From: Corallococcus macrosporus DSM 14697
Lineage (GTDB): Bacteria > Myxococcota > Myxococcia > Myxococcales > Myxococcaceae
DNA length: 64,000 nucleotides
Reading direction: 5' to 3'
Assembly: GCF_002305895.1 (NCBI RefSeq)
Contig: NZ_CP022203.1
Span: 8,218,001-8,282,000, forward strand
Shown here: one piece after another, positions 9,181-18,200 of the stretch
Position numbering within the stretch: position 1 is the first letter of the stretch
Layout: the number at the start of each line of letters is the position of its first letter
The notes under the pieces: model-generated
What the model saw: the letters and a program-made list of their open reading frames with translations, nothing else
Told to the model about the DNA's origin: nothing
Database searches by the model: none
Position numbers and translations under genes: made by a program

Positions 9181-11199
9181 TCAGCGCTTTGCAACCAACA
9201 CGCTCCCAGTCTTGCGGAGCACGTTGAACAGCTTGTCCCGGTCCAGCTCCGACTTCGCGAAGGCCTTCGTGACGAAGACCTCCTCGAGCGTCGCGTCGGC
9301 CGCGTCGAACTCACCGTTCTCGTAGTGGTGCTTCGCCTTCACCTTGGCCTGGATGTCGTGGTCGTCCGCGATGACCACGTCTGCCTTCAGCACGCCGCCA
9401 ACCCGGAGCGAGGCGTCGTTGCCATGGCCCCACACCACCTGGGCCACCAGGTCCTTGCCCACGACGACCTCGCTGTCCGTGTCCACGCCGGTGGCGTGAA
9501 GCGTGCCCCCGACCACGAGCAGCCCTTCCATCCCCGCGTTGCGCACCACGCCCTCCACCGTGAGGTCTCCCGTCACGAGCAGCGGCCCATCGAGGTGCAC
9601 GTCGCCCTTCACCACGAGGTCCCCACGCACGAAGCGCGGCGGCTTGGAGAGACGCGGGGCCTTCTCCTCCGCCGGCAGCACGTCCCGCGCGAGCTCCACC
9701 ACCGCCATGGCCGTCCAGGGGAGCTCGCCCTGGAGCGCGCCCGCGAGCTGGTCCCACGACGTGGCGCCCTGCAGCGCGAGCCCCTTCAGGACCTGTTCGA
9801 CGCCCTCTACGTTCTTGTCCTCGAAGTACCAGGCCTTGAGCAGCGTCTTGCGCTGACGCTCCAGCGCCTCCAGCAGCGGCCTCACGTCCAACGTGCCCGC
9901 CTTCCCCTTGGGGGCCTTGGCGCCCAGAAGCTGGGCAAGGGACGCGTTCTTGTGCTCCAGCGCTTCCTGCACGGGCGTCTGGCCGCTGCCATTCTTGAGC
10001 GAGGCATCCGCTCCCGCCTTGAGCAGGACCTCGATGACAGGGCCTCGCTCCTTGAAGCGCGCGTGCTGGTGCAGCGGCGTCCAGCCCTTGCCCGCGTTGG
10101 GGTTCGCTCCCGCGTCGATGAGCGCCTGGGCCACGTCGGCCTGACGCGCCTCGAAGAGCGCGGTCCGCCCTGACGCATCGAGCGCATCCACGGGCACGCC
10201 GCCTTTCGCCAGCGGCGCGATGCAGGACACGCTGCCGTGCTCGGCCGCGACGTGCAGCGGCGTGGACTTCTTGGAGTCAACCGCCTCGGGGGCGACACCG
10301 AGGCGGAGCAACTCCGTCACCAGCGCCGCGTCATCCACCATCGCGGCCAGGTGGAGCGCGCTGTGCTTGCTGGAGGCCCTCGCCTCCAGGCTCGCGCCCA
10401 GCGCGACCAGGGCCAGCACGCGGCCCGTGCGACTGTTTCCTTCAAAGCCTGGGCCGAAGAAGGGCTTCGCATCCAGTCCCGCCGCGAGCAGGAGCCCCTC
10501 GTCCAGGTCCTTGGCCTTCTTCCCCTTGGGGCGCGCAGCGGGCTTCTGCTTCCGCAGCCACGCGTGAAAGCCCTCGTCGGAGAAAGCGCCCTCCAGCCCC
10601 TGGAAGTTGAGCGGGTCACTGTCATCCGTCACGCCCTGCGCGCACATGCCAGGGTGCTCCTCCACCTTGGCGAGCAGCTCCCGGTAGCCCTGCTCCTGCT
10701 TGCCCTGCGTCAGCGCACGCCAGGCTTCGAGTCCACGGCGTCCACGTTGGTGGTCCGGGAGTGGCCGCATGCTGTCGGCCTCGTCCAGCGCGGCCTCCAC
10801 CTCGTCGAGCTGCGCCACGGTCGGCTTGCGCCGCACCAGGTCCTCCGCCCACTGACTCAGCGCCAGTGAACGCGCGCGATGGGCGAGCGTCAGCTTGCTG
10901 CTGGGTTTCGTCCCTCGCGTCAGCTCCAGGATTCGGTCGCGCAGCCGCCAATGCTCGGCCTTCAGCGCTCGCTCCCAGCGGTGCGGCTCCATGCGGCGCG
11001 TCGGGTCCAGCGCCCAGCTCAACGAGTGGAGTCCCAGCAGGTGCTCGGGCTCCGCATCCACCACCTCGCGGAGCAACGGAATCGCCTGGTCGAGCTGCGG
11101 CGGCATCTCGTCCAGCAGGCTGTCCGCCTTCTTCATCAACGCAGCGACATCGACCTTCTTCGGAGCTTGAGCACGCGGCATGGCAAGGGAAGCTGCCAT
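9181..11199 (-). CDS. Ankyrin-repeat protein with C-terminal beta-roll-like region
   Basis: A 672-residue cytoplasmic protein in three parts. Residues 1-230 are helical and TPR-like (AIPLLREVVDAEPEHLLGLH). Residues about 260-430 hold ankyrin repeats, for example HSALHLAAMVDDAALVTELL, STPLHVAAEHGSVSCIAPLA and WTPLHQHARF, which mediate protein binding. From about residue 530 short beta repeats such as GDLVVKGDVHLDGPLLVTGD and LLVVGGTLHATG suggest a bactofilin-like or beta-helical fold. No enzymatic motif is visible. A second in-frame ATG at 11181 is an alternative start; neither has a clear ribosome binding site. It converges with the thioredoxin gene, leaving 6 bases between stops. Confidence 0.8.
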   Translation of the reverse strand: MAASLAMPRAQAPKKVDVAALMKKADSLLDEMPPQLDQAIPLLREVVDAEPEHLLGLHSLSWALDPTRRMEPHRWERALKAEHWRLRDRILELTRGTKPSSKLTLAHRARSLALSQWAEDLVRRKPTVAQLDEVEAALDEADSMRPLPDHQRGRRGLEAWRALTQGKQEQGYRELLAKVEEHPGMCAQGVTDDSDPLNFQGLEGAFSDEGFHAWLRKQKPAARPKGKKAKDLDEGLLLAAGLDAKPFFGPGFEGNSRTGRVLALVALGASLEARASSKHSALHLAAMVDDAALVTELLRLGVAPEAVDSKKSTPLHVAAEHGSVSCIAPLAKGGVPVDALDASGRTALFEARQADVAQALIDAGANPNAGKGWTPLHQHARFKERGPVIEVLLKAGADASLKNGSGQTPVQEALEHKNASLAQLLGAKAPKGKAGTLDVRPLLEALERQRKTLLKAWYFEDKNVEGVEQVLKGLALQGATSWDQLAGALQGELPWTAMAVVELARDVLPAEEKAPRLSKPPRFVRGDLVVKGDVHLDGPLLVTGDLTVEGVVRNAGMEGLLVVGGTLHATGVDTDSEVVVGKDLVAQVVWGHGNDASLRVGGVLKADVVIADDHDIQAKVKAKHHYENGEFDAADATLEEVFVTKAFAKSELDRDKLFNVLRKTGSVLVAKR

Positions 11200-11254
11200 G
11201 AGTCAGTGACGTGCGCGCACATGAAACTCGCGGGCCACGAGAACCATCGCCATC

Positions 11255-11341
11255 CGAGAATTCTCGCGCGCCAAGCAGTGGCATGGCCGCTGCTTGCTCA
11301 CAGTCCTCGGGACCACACGCACCATCACCTTGAATTCAAGG
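11255..11341. promoter_or_regulatory. Two perfect palindromes in a divergent gap
   Basis: CGAGAATTCTCG (11255-11266) and CCTTGAATTCAAGG (11328-11341) lie between the divergent ankyrin gene and the small coiled-coil gene. Both are centred on GAATTC and are AT-richer than their surroundings. They could be operators for a dimeric regulator; no regulator is suggested by the context. Confidence 0.25.
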
Positions 11342-11393
11342 ACGACACTGCCTTACCCGCCACTTGGCCCCCGTGGCGGCGCGGCCTACTCTC

Positions 11394-11657
11394 ATGCACG
11401 ACCTCATGCCCTTCGAGCCCTACCACGTCGACCCGGATGACCCGCGCGCGCCGCCCCAGGAGGTATGGGACGCGCTCTCTCCCGAAGAGCGCCAGCGCAT
11501 CATCGACAGCCTTCCATCCAAGCTCGACCTTGCCGAGGCCCGCCTTTCGAAGCTCAGGCGGCAACTCGCCGAGGAGACCCGCCGCCGCGAGGAGGCGGAG
11601 CGTCAGCTCGCCGAGGCCCGGGCGGAAATCGAACGGCTGCGCGGTGGACGCGGCTGA
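11394..11657 (+). CDS. Small coiled-coil protein, possibly a shortened Uma2-family relative
   Basis: An 87-residue protein from ATG 11394 (a second ATG lies at 11406). The head contains VDPDDPRAPPQEVWDALSPE then ERQRIIDSLPS, a pattern I associate with the N-terminal region of myxobacterial Uma2-family (restriction-endonuclease-fold) proteins. The rest is a charged coiled coil (LAEETRRREEAERQLAEARA). The nuclease core that would normally lie between is absent. It may therefore be an internally deleted Uma2 relative or an independent small protein. It converges with the ABC transporter gene with only 3 bases between stops. Confidence 0.55.
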   Translation: MHDLMPFEPYHVDPDDPRAPPQEVWDALSPEERQRIIDSLPSKLDLAEARLSKLRRQLAEETRRREEAERQLAEARAEIERLRGGRG

Positions 11658-11660
11658 CGT

Positions 11661-13523
11661 TCAGTCCTGGTACCCGCGCGCCTGCAGCCGGAACAGGTGC
11701 GCGTAGCGGCCGTCCTTCGCCATCAGCTCGTCGTGGCTGCCCAGCTCGTCCACCTGCCCGTTGTGGAGCACGGCAATCTGGTCCGCCATGCGCACCGTGG
11801 AGAAGCGGTGCGAAATCACAATCGCGATGCGGTCCGCCGCCAGCGCCTGGAAACGCTCGAACAGCGCGTGCTCCGCCTCCGCGTCGATGCTGGCCGTGGG
11901 CTCGTCCAGAATCAGCACCTCCGCGTCGTCACGCATGAAGGCCCGCGCCACCGCCAGCTTCTGCCACTGGCCCGCCGACAGCTCCTGCCCCTTCTCGAAC
12001 CAGCCGCCCAGCATCGTGTCGTACTGCTGCGGCAAGGCCGTAATCACCCCGCTGGCCCCACCCTCCTCCGCCGCCTTCACGATGCGGCCACGGTCCTCCA
12101 GCGCCGGCACGTGCCCCAGGCCGATGTTCTCCGCCACGTTGAACTGGTAGCGCACGAAGTCCTGGAACACCGCCCCGAAGCGGCTGCGCAAATCCTCCAC
12201 GTCCATGTCCTTCAGGTTGACGCCGCCGTAGAGGATGTCCCCGTCCACCGGCTCGTACAGGCGCAGCAGCAGCTTCACCAGCGTGCTCTTCCCCGCCCCG
12301 TTCTCCCCCACCAGCGCCAGCTTCTGACCCGGCTTCAGCGTCAGGGACACGTTCTTCAGCGCCCACGCCTCCTTGCCCGGATAGCGGAAGGACACGTCGC
12401 GCAGCTCGATGGCGCTGTCATGGCCTCGCGGCACGGAGCGCGGCGGCGACACGCGCGTCGCCTCGCCGCCGGTGGGGATGTCCAGGTACGCGAACAGGTT
12501 GCTCATGAAGAGCGCGTCCTCGTACATGGAGCCCACGCTGGTCAGGATGCCCTGGAACGCCGCCTGCCCCTGACGGAACACGCTCAGGTACAGCACCATG
12601 TCGCCCACCGTAATCGCCCCGCTCGCCGCGCGGCCCGCCACCAGCAGGTAGCAGCCGTAGAACGCCCCCAGCGAGAGCACCCCCAGCCCCAGCCCCCACG
12701 CCATCCGGCGGTAGGCCAGCGCCCGGTCCTCCGCGAAGAACTTCTGGAAGAGCGTGCGGTACCGCCCCAGCACCAGCGGCCCCAACCCGAAGAGCTTCAC
12801 CTCCTTCACGTGGCTGTCCCGCGTGAGGATCCACTCCAGGTAGTTCAGCTTGCGCCCCTCCGGCGCGCGCCACGAGTAGAGCCGGAAGCCCGCCATGGCC
12901 AGCCGCGCCTCGGCGATGAAGGCCGGCACCGACGCGGCCACCAGCACCACCACGCTCCACGGCGACAGCGCCACCAGCAGCGCGGCGAAGGTGCCCAGGG
13001 TGATGGTGTTGCGGACAATGGAGAACGCCTGCGTCACCAGCGACAAGGGCCGGCTGTTCGCCTCGCGCCGCGCGTTCTGCATCTTGTCGTAGGTGGCCGA
13101 GTCCTCGAAGTGGCGCAGCTCCAACGCCAACGCCTTCTGGAGGATGCGCTCGTTGAGCAGGTTCCCCAGGTTGGCGCGCAGCAGCTCACGCGTCAGCGTC
13201 AGCCCGCGGTCCACCACCGCCGAGCCCAGCATCAGCCCGAACTCCAGCCCCACCAGCCCGTACACCCGCGAGCGGGCCTCCACCGAGCCCTGCGCCGCCG
13301 CCACCACCGAGTCCACGATGAGCTTGCCCACCCAGGCGATGGCCGCCGGCAGCAGCGCCGCCACCAGCGTCAGCGCGCCCAGCACCACCGCGCCGCGGGG
13401 GCTGGCCTGCCAGAAGAGCCGGAACGTGCCCGGGAGCTGCTTGAAGAGGCTGCCTGCGTTCTGGAAGCGGGCCTTGAGCGACAACGGGACGTCGGTGGCT
13501 GTGGCGGCGGGACGAGGAGACAC
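11661..13523 (-). CDS. ABC exporter, fused permease and ATPase
   Basis: A 620-residue half-transporter. The N-terminal ~320 residues form a six-helix membrane domain (for example GAVVLGALTLVAALLPAAIA and LGLGVLSLGAFYGCYLLVAG). The C-terminal ATPase has Walker A GENGAGKST, signature LSAGQWQK, Walker B VLILDEPTASID and the switch His in VISHR. It should work as a homodimer in the inner membrane, exporting a lipid, peptide or drug-like substrate that the sequence does not reveal. The signature LSAGQ differs from the usual LSGGQ. Translation starts at GTG 13523; an ATG 13 bases upstream is out of frame. The USP gene ends 36 bases upstream on the same strand, so the two may share a transcript. Confidence 0.93.
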   Translation of the reverse strand: MSPRPAATATDVPLSLKARFQNAGSLFKQLPGTFRLFWQASPRGAVVLGALTLVAALLPAAIAWVGKLIVDSVVAAAQGSVEARSRVYGLVGLEFGLMLGSAVVDRGLTLTRELLRANLGNLLNERILQKALALELRHFEDSATYDKMQNARREANSRPLSLVTQAFSIVRNTITLGTFAALLVALSPWSVVVLVAASVPAFIAEARLAMAGFRLYSWRAPEGRKLNYLEWILTRDSHVKEVKLFGLGPLVLGRYRTLFQKFFAEDRALAYRRMAWGLGLGVLSLGAFYGCYLLVAGRAASGAITVGDMVLYLSVFRQGQAAFQGILTSVGSMYEDALFMSNLFAYLDIPTGGEATRVSPPRSVPRGHDSAIELRDVSFRYPGKEAWALKNVSLTLKPGQKLALVGENGAGKSTLVKLLLRLYEPVDGDILYGGVNLKDMDVEDLRSRFGAVFQDFVRYQFNVAENIGLGHVPALEDRGRIVKAAEEGGASGVITALPQQYDTMLGGWFEKGQELSAGQWQKLAVARAFMRDDAEVLILDEPTASIDAEAEHALFERFQALAADRIAIVISHRFSTVRMADQIAVLHNGQVDELGSHDELMAKDGRYAHLFRLQARGYQD

Positions 13524-13559
13524 GGTCCGCGTTCATAACGCGGACCGCGCCGCCCCGCT

Positions 13560-14495
13560 TCACGATGCGGGGAGCAGGTGACGCGACACCAGCACGTCGC
13601 AGCCCGCGCGCGCCAACACCCGCTCCGTCAGCGGCGTGCGCGCCTCCACGGCGGACATCGCCAGCGCCAGCAGGTCCGAGCCCCGCTCCGACGCCTCCGC
13701 CAGGATGCCCTCGGCCGGCTCGCCGCAGCGCACCCGCACCTCCAGCTCGCGCCCCGCCTCCCGGTAGGGCGCCAGGAAGCGGCCAAGCGCCACCCTCGCC
13801 TGGTCCTCACGCTCCTGCCGCAGCATCAACCCCCGCTCCGCCGGCGCGTTGGCGCGGCGCAGCGCCGCCTCCTGCTCGCCGATGTCCGCCACATGCAACA
13901 CGTCCACTGGCGCCGGCGCGGGGCACAGGCGCAAGGTCAGCTCCAACGCCCTGCGCGACTCGCGCGAGAAGTCCACCGCCACCAGGGGCCTGCCGTAGGG
14001 CCGCACCGGGTGCGGCACCACCACCAGCACGGAGACGCCCAGGCGCCGCGCCATCCGCCGCACCGTGGACTCCGCCGCCAGCTCGCGCACCGGGTACGTC
14101 ACGTGCGGACGGCCCACCACCACCAGCTCCGCGCCCGAGGCCAGCGCCACCGCCGACGCCACCTCCACCGGGTCTCCGTGCCCCAGCTCCTCCCGCACCT
14201 CGACGTCCACCCGGTTGCGCAGCCGCCTGCACACGGACGCCACGGCCTTGCGCAGGCAGCGCTCGCCGGACTGCGTCCCACCAGGCCCCCCTTGCCCATC
14301 CAGCACAGGGGCCACGTGCAGCACGCAGAAGACACCGCCGTGTCCCAGGGGAAGGCGCAGGGCGCGCGCCAGGGCGAACTCGGAGCGCAGCGTGAAGTCC
14401 GTGCCCACCACCACCCGCGACAGGCCCCGCTGCCCCCGGGCGAGCCCCGGAGGGAGGAGCGGCAACGCCGGCCTCGAAAACTGTGACGACCTCAT
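13560..14495 (-). CDS. Tandem universal stress protein
   Basis: A 311-residue protein with two USP domains (about residues 25-160 and 165-308). The first has RVVVGTDFTLRSEFALARAL and ELVVVGRPHV, the second PLVAVDFSRESRRALELTL and DLLALAMSAV. The usual ATP-binding G-2x-G-9x-G(S/T) motif is not well preserved in either half, so it may not bind ATP. USPs are soluble stress-adaptation proteins. GGGAGGGAG just upstream supports ATG 14495. It lies directly upstream of the ABC exporter gene. Confidence 0.88.
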   Translation of the reverse strand: MRSSQFSRPALPLLPPGLARGQRGLSRVVVGTDFTLRSEFALARALRLPLGHGGVFCVLHVAPVLDGQGGPGGTQSGERCLRKAVASVCRRLRNRVDVEVREELGHGDPVEVASAVALASGAELVVVGRPHVTYPVRELAAESTVRRMARRLGVSVLVVVPHPVRPYGRPLVAVDFSRESRRALELTLRLCPAPAPVDVLHVADIGEQEAALRRANAPAERGLMLRQEREDQARVALGRFLAPYREAGRELEVRVRCGEPAEGILAEASERGSDLLALAMSAVEARTPLTERVLARAGCDVLVSRHLLPAS

Positions 14496-15004
14496 CTCAC
14501 TCCCTCCTTCCCTTCCGCCAGACCCACCGTGTCAGTGTGCGTGTAGCGATGGCGGTGACGCCTCGCAGCATCCCGGAGGTGTCCGGTCGCTCCGCCGCTC
14601 CGTGGGCGGCCGCGTCCTCCGCGCCCCGCTCCACACCCCAAGATTCAGGCGCCGCGCGCCGGGCGCCACCAGGCCCGGCGTGCCGCAAAGGCCTCGGCCG
14701 GGCAGGCCTCCCGGACCTGCCCACCTCCACCCAGGGAACACCGCGCGGTGCGCGGGGGTGCGATGGAACGAGTCGTTCGTCTCGCGTGCAACGGCCCCCT
14801 GAAAAATCTCCAGCGGCCGGGCCGCCGTACCCCCTGACGGTGGCGGAGGGCAGGCGTCCTCCACGGGGCTTGGCCTGCTTGGCACGTCCGAAGCGCGACA
14901 GAAGGTCCGGGCGGAGCACGGCCGGTACTTTGCAGAGGGGTCCGGCGGGCAGCGAAGGGTGCGGTCGGGCGGGGCGGTGGAACGCCGAAGAAGGGGGAAG
15001 TGCC
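14496..15004. other. Intergenic region with a sigma-54-like element
   Basis: This 509-base stretch has no supported gene. At 14879-14895 TTGGCACG-N6-GC matches the invariant GG-N10-GC spacing of sigma-54 promoters, although the -12 element reads AAGC rather than TTGC. It lies about 110 bases upstream of the 52-residue gene at 15005 and points toward it. The remainder is GC-rich without visible repeats. Confidence 0.35.
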
Positions 15005-15163
15005 ATGCGCGGGGTCATCACCGGACGAGAGGTGGTCGCCAACCTGGGGCTCATCTACCGGGAGTTCGGGACGGGCTGCGTGCTGCGCTGCCTGTGGGTC
15101 ATGCTGAGCGGAAAGTCGACGACGTTCCTCGAGGTGGCCTGTCCTCCGGTGATGAAGCGGTAG
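15005..15163 (+). CDS. Small 52-residue protein
   Basis: A short protein starting at ATG 15005 with AAGGGGGAAG as ribosome binding site 4-13 bases upstream. It opens MRGVITGREVVANLGLIYRE and contains a hydrophobic, cysteine-containing middle (VLRCLWVML) and the ending FLEVACPPVMKR. Third positions are strongly G/C like real genes here. I do not recognise a characterised family; the middle could touch a membrane or mediate protein contacts. It stands alone, with a perfect terminator hairpin immediately after it and a possible sigma-54 element before it. Confidence 0.6.
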   Translation: MRGVITGREVVANLGLIYREFGTGCVLRCLWVMLSGKSTTFLEVACPPVMKR

Positions 15164-15172
15164 CGGAAGCAG

Positions 15173-15206
15173 CGCGGGCCGCGGAGGAGTGCCCCCGCGG
15201 CCCGCG
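15173..15206. terminator. Bidirectional terminator hairpin
   Basis: A perfect 12-bp stem CGCGGGCCGCGG/CCGCGGCCCGCG with a 10-base loop fills the 72-base gap between convergent stops at 15163 and 15236. It is the strongest hairpin seen in the window. It lacks a T-tract, as is common in high-GC genomes. Confidence 0.65.
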
Positions 15207-15235
15207 TCACCTCAGGTCATGTCACCGCGCCAGCG

Positions 15236-18200
15236 TCACTGCGGGACGCTGAGCCGCAGCCGCAGCAGCGTCGGCTCCACCCAGGCGCTCGCCTCGGGGC
15301 CACCGGCCTGGGCTTGCGCATCCAGGGACGCGTCGATGGCGACCTTCAGCCGGTCCGCCCGCGACGTCACCGCCGGGTGCAGGTCCTGGAGGATGTCGTG
15401 GGCCGGGAGCACGGCGGCGGTGCTGAACAGCGCGTACATGTCCATCACGTCGTTCATCACCGGGACGACCTCCACGTCCTGCAGGGTGTCGTGCCCGGAG
15501 AGGACGGCGTCCTCGCCGTACAGCAGGCCGCGCAGGTGCTCGTCGTGCTCCAGCGACAGCGGCAGCGCCAGCGCCGCGTAGGCCTGCCACACCATGCGAG
15601 TGCCCGTCATCCGCTTCGCCTGGAGTTGCAGCGCGTCGCCGGCCTGGTTCATCCGCGTCGCGATGGAACCGTAGAACTGGCGCTGCTGGGACTTCAGCTC
15701 GTCCACCATCCGGGTGCGGATGGCGCCGCGGAAGGCAGTGGCCATGGCGTAGTCGGACGACGCGATGTTCTGCGAGACGTAGCCCCAGCGCTTCACCATC
15801 CACTCCTGGGGATTCTGCGCGTTGTTGGGGTTGTAGGTGGGCCGGTCCTGCCCGCGCACCATGGCGACGAACTCCTGGCCCCCGGTGAAGCGGTGCGCGA
15901 ACACGCGCTCGGACTTCCACGAACTGGTCGCGCTGTCCCAGGAGGTGTAGCGGACGTACACCGTGGACTCCAGCCGGTACTTCCGCTCGTACAAGCCGCC
16001 CAGGCCCGTGAAGACCTCCGAGTAGAGCTGCCAGCTCCCCTCACCACACAGGTCGATGGAGGCGCCGTCCACGTTCATGTTGTCCGCGATGAGCAGCGGG
16101 CGGAGCACGTCGTGGTTCCAGCGGGCCGGGTCCACGCCCAGGTAGTCCGCGGCGCCGTCGCCGTTGTAGTCGCCCCACTGGCCGCCGCCGCAGGGGACGA
16201 TGGGCTTCTCGCCCTGCTTCAGGAAGTGCGTCGCCGGCTCCTGCTCGGGCACGCCCCACAGGTCGATGCCGTACATGCCCCGGCCGGGGTCATTGCGCCA
16301 CGTGGTCTCCGCGTTTTCGAGGAGCGTCTTCATCCACGCCCAGTCGGCCGTGTAGCGAGTGTGAATCCCGGCGAACAGCGGCTTGCCGATGTTCTTCAGC
16401 GCCGTTTCGAGCTTCGTGCCCTGGGCGATGAGCTCGTTGTGACGGGGCGTGAGCATCTGCGCGCCGAGCACGGGCTGCTCCTCGAAGAGCTGCGCGTAGG
16501 CCTCAGCGCCCGCCATCCAGTCCTTCGGGCTGGAGATGCGCTCGGGGTGCAGCATGGACAGCCCCAACTGCGCGGGGAACTCGCGCAGGTAGTTGATGTT
16601 GTAGGAGAGCTTGTGCGTGGACAGCTCGTCCGCGGGGCTGATGTCCGGGTTGGAGCCGCGTCCATCAATGCCCGCGAGCACCGTGGACACGTGCGCGTCC
16701 ACCGCGCCCCAGATGGAGAACCGGGATTCCGCGGGAACGAACTCCTCTTCGTAGCGCATGGGGGTGGGGTGGCGCGAGTTCCAGCCCAGGTAGGTCCAGG
16801 CCGCGTACTCGAAGGCGTCGTTCTTCGTGTCGGTGAAGTACTCGTACATGTTCTGGTCCACGCGGTTCAGCCCCGCGTGCAGCGCGTACAGCGCCTCCTG
16901 GACCTCCTCCACGTTCTGGTTCACCCGGCCCAGCTCCCAGTCCACCAGGGCGAACCGGGAGTGCATGTCGCGGTGGATGTCATTGAGCTTGCGGTCCACC
17001 CGGTCGAAGCGGCTGAGCATCCGTCCCTGCAGCTCCACGACGAGCTGATGGAGCTTGCGCAGCTCCGTGAGGATGACCTGCTCGATGGGCGGCTCGGCCG
17101 GCTTGCGCAGGATGGAGAAGAGCTGGATGACCGCGCCGACAATCTGGCCGGTGAACACGGCGGCGCCGATGATTTGGAAGCCCTTCACGCCCGCGTCGAG
17201 GAAGCCGGCGACCTTCTCCGCGACCTTGATGGAGCTCTCCGCGTACTTCGCCACCGACTCCAGGGTGGTGCCCAGCGCCTTGCTGAACCGCACGATGTCC
17301 GAGGCGAGCTGCGTCTGGCCATCAATCTTGAGGATCTCCGCCACCAGCCCCAGGCCGACCGACACGCCCTCCTTCACGCCACCGAGCGTCTCCTTCAACG
17401 ACGTCCCGCGCGTCTTCGCCGCCGCGATGGCCTCCGCGAGCGCCGTCTCCTCCGGCGTGGCCAGGGTCGTCAGTGACGCCGCCTCGGGCTCGCCGCCGCC
17501 TTCATCCAGGGACTGCCCCTGCTGGGCGGGCCGCTTCAGCGCGATGGCGGCGCGGTACGCCTGCTCGGCGGTGTTCAAGTCATGGAGCATGTCCGAGTAC
17601 TGCTCCACGGCGGCCAGCCCCGCGGTGGACGCGGTGGTCACGAACCCCCGCGCGTCCTCCGGCGTCACCGACAGCCGGCCATCCGGCCCGAGGCGCGGCA
17701 GGACGAAGGCCGCCAGGGGCCCCAGCGGCTTGGCGGCGAGCATCTGCGCGGCGGTGTGGCTCGTCTGGAAGCCCACGCCCGCGCCAATCCCTCCGCCATT
17801 CACCGCCGCCGCCAGCGCGGCGTTGCCCTGGGCCAGGTCATGCAGCTTGGACCAGGTGTCCTCGGTGAAGGCCTCCACCTCGCCGTAGCGGTCCACGAAG
17901 GACTGGGCGTTGGCGAGCCCCCGCTCCAGGTCCAGGCCGTTGTGCATGCTGGCCAGCAGCGCGCGCGCATAGGCCCGCAGCGCGCGGCCCGGCGCCGTCG
18001 CGGTGGACAGGTGCGGCTGGGCCCGCGCGAGCATGCGAATCATCGTCCGCACCCGGGGGCCGGAGCCGTCGTTCGCCGGGTCGAAGGGGTAGACGTTCAG
18101 CGCGGTGGAGATGGCGTTGAGCCCCGCCGTCAGGTCCGCCTGGGAGAGCGCCGGGTTGTCACGGGCCAGGAAGTACGCCGCGCCCGCCAGCAGGTGCAGC

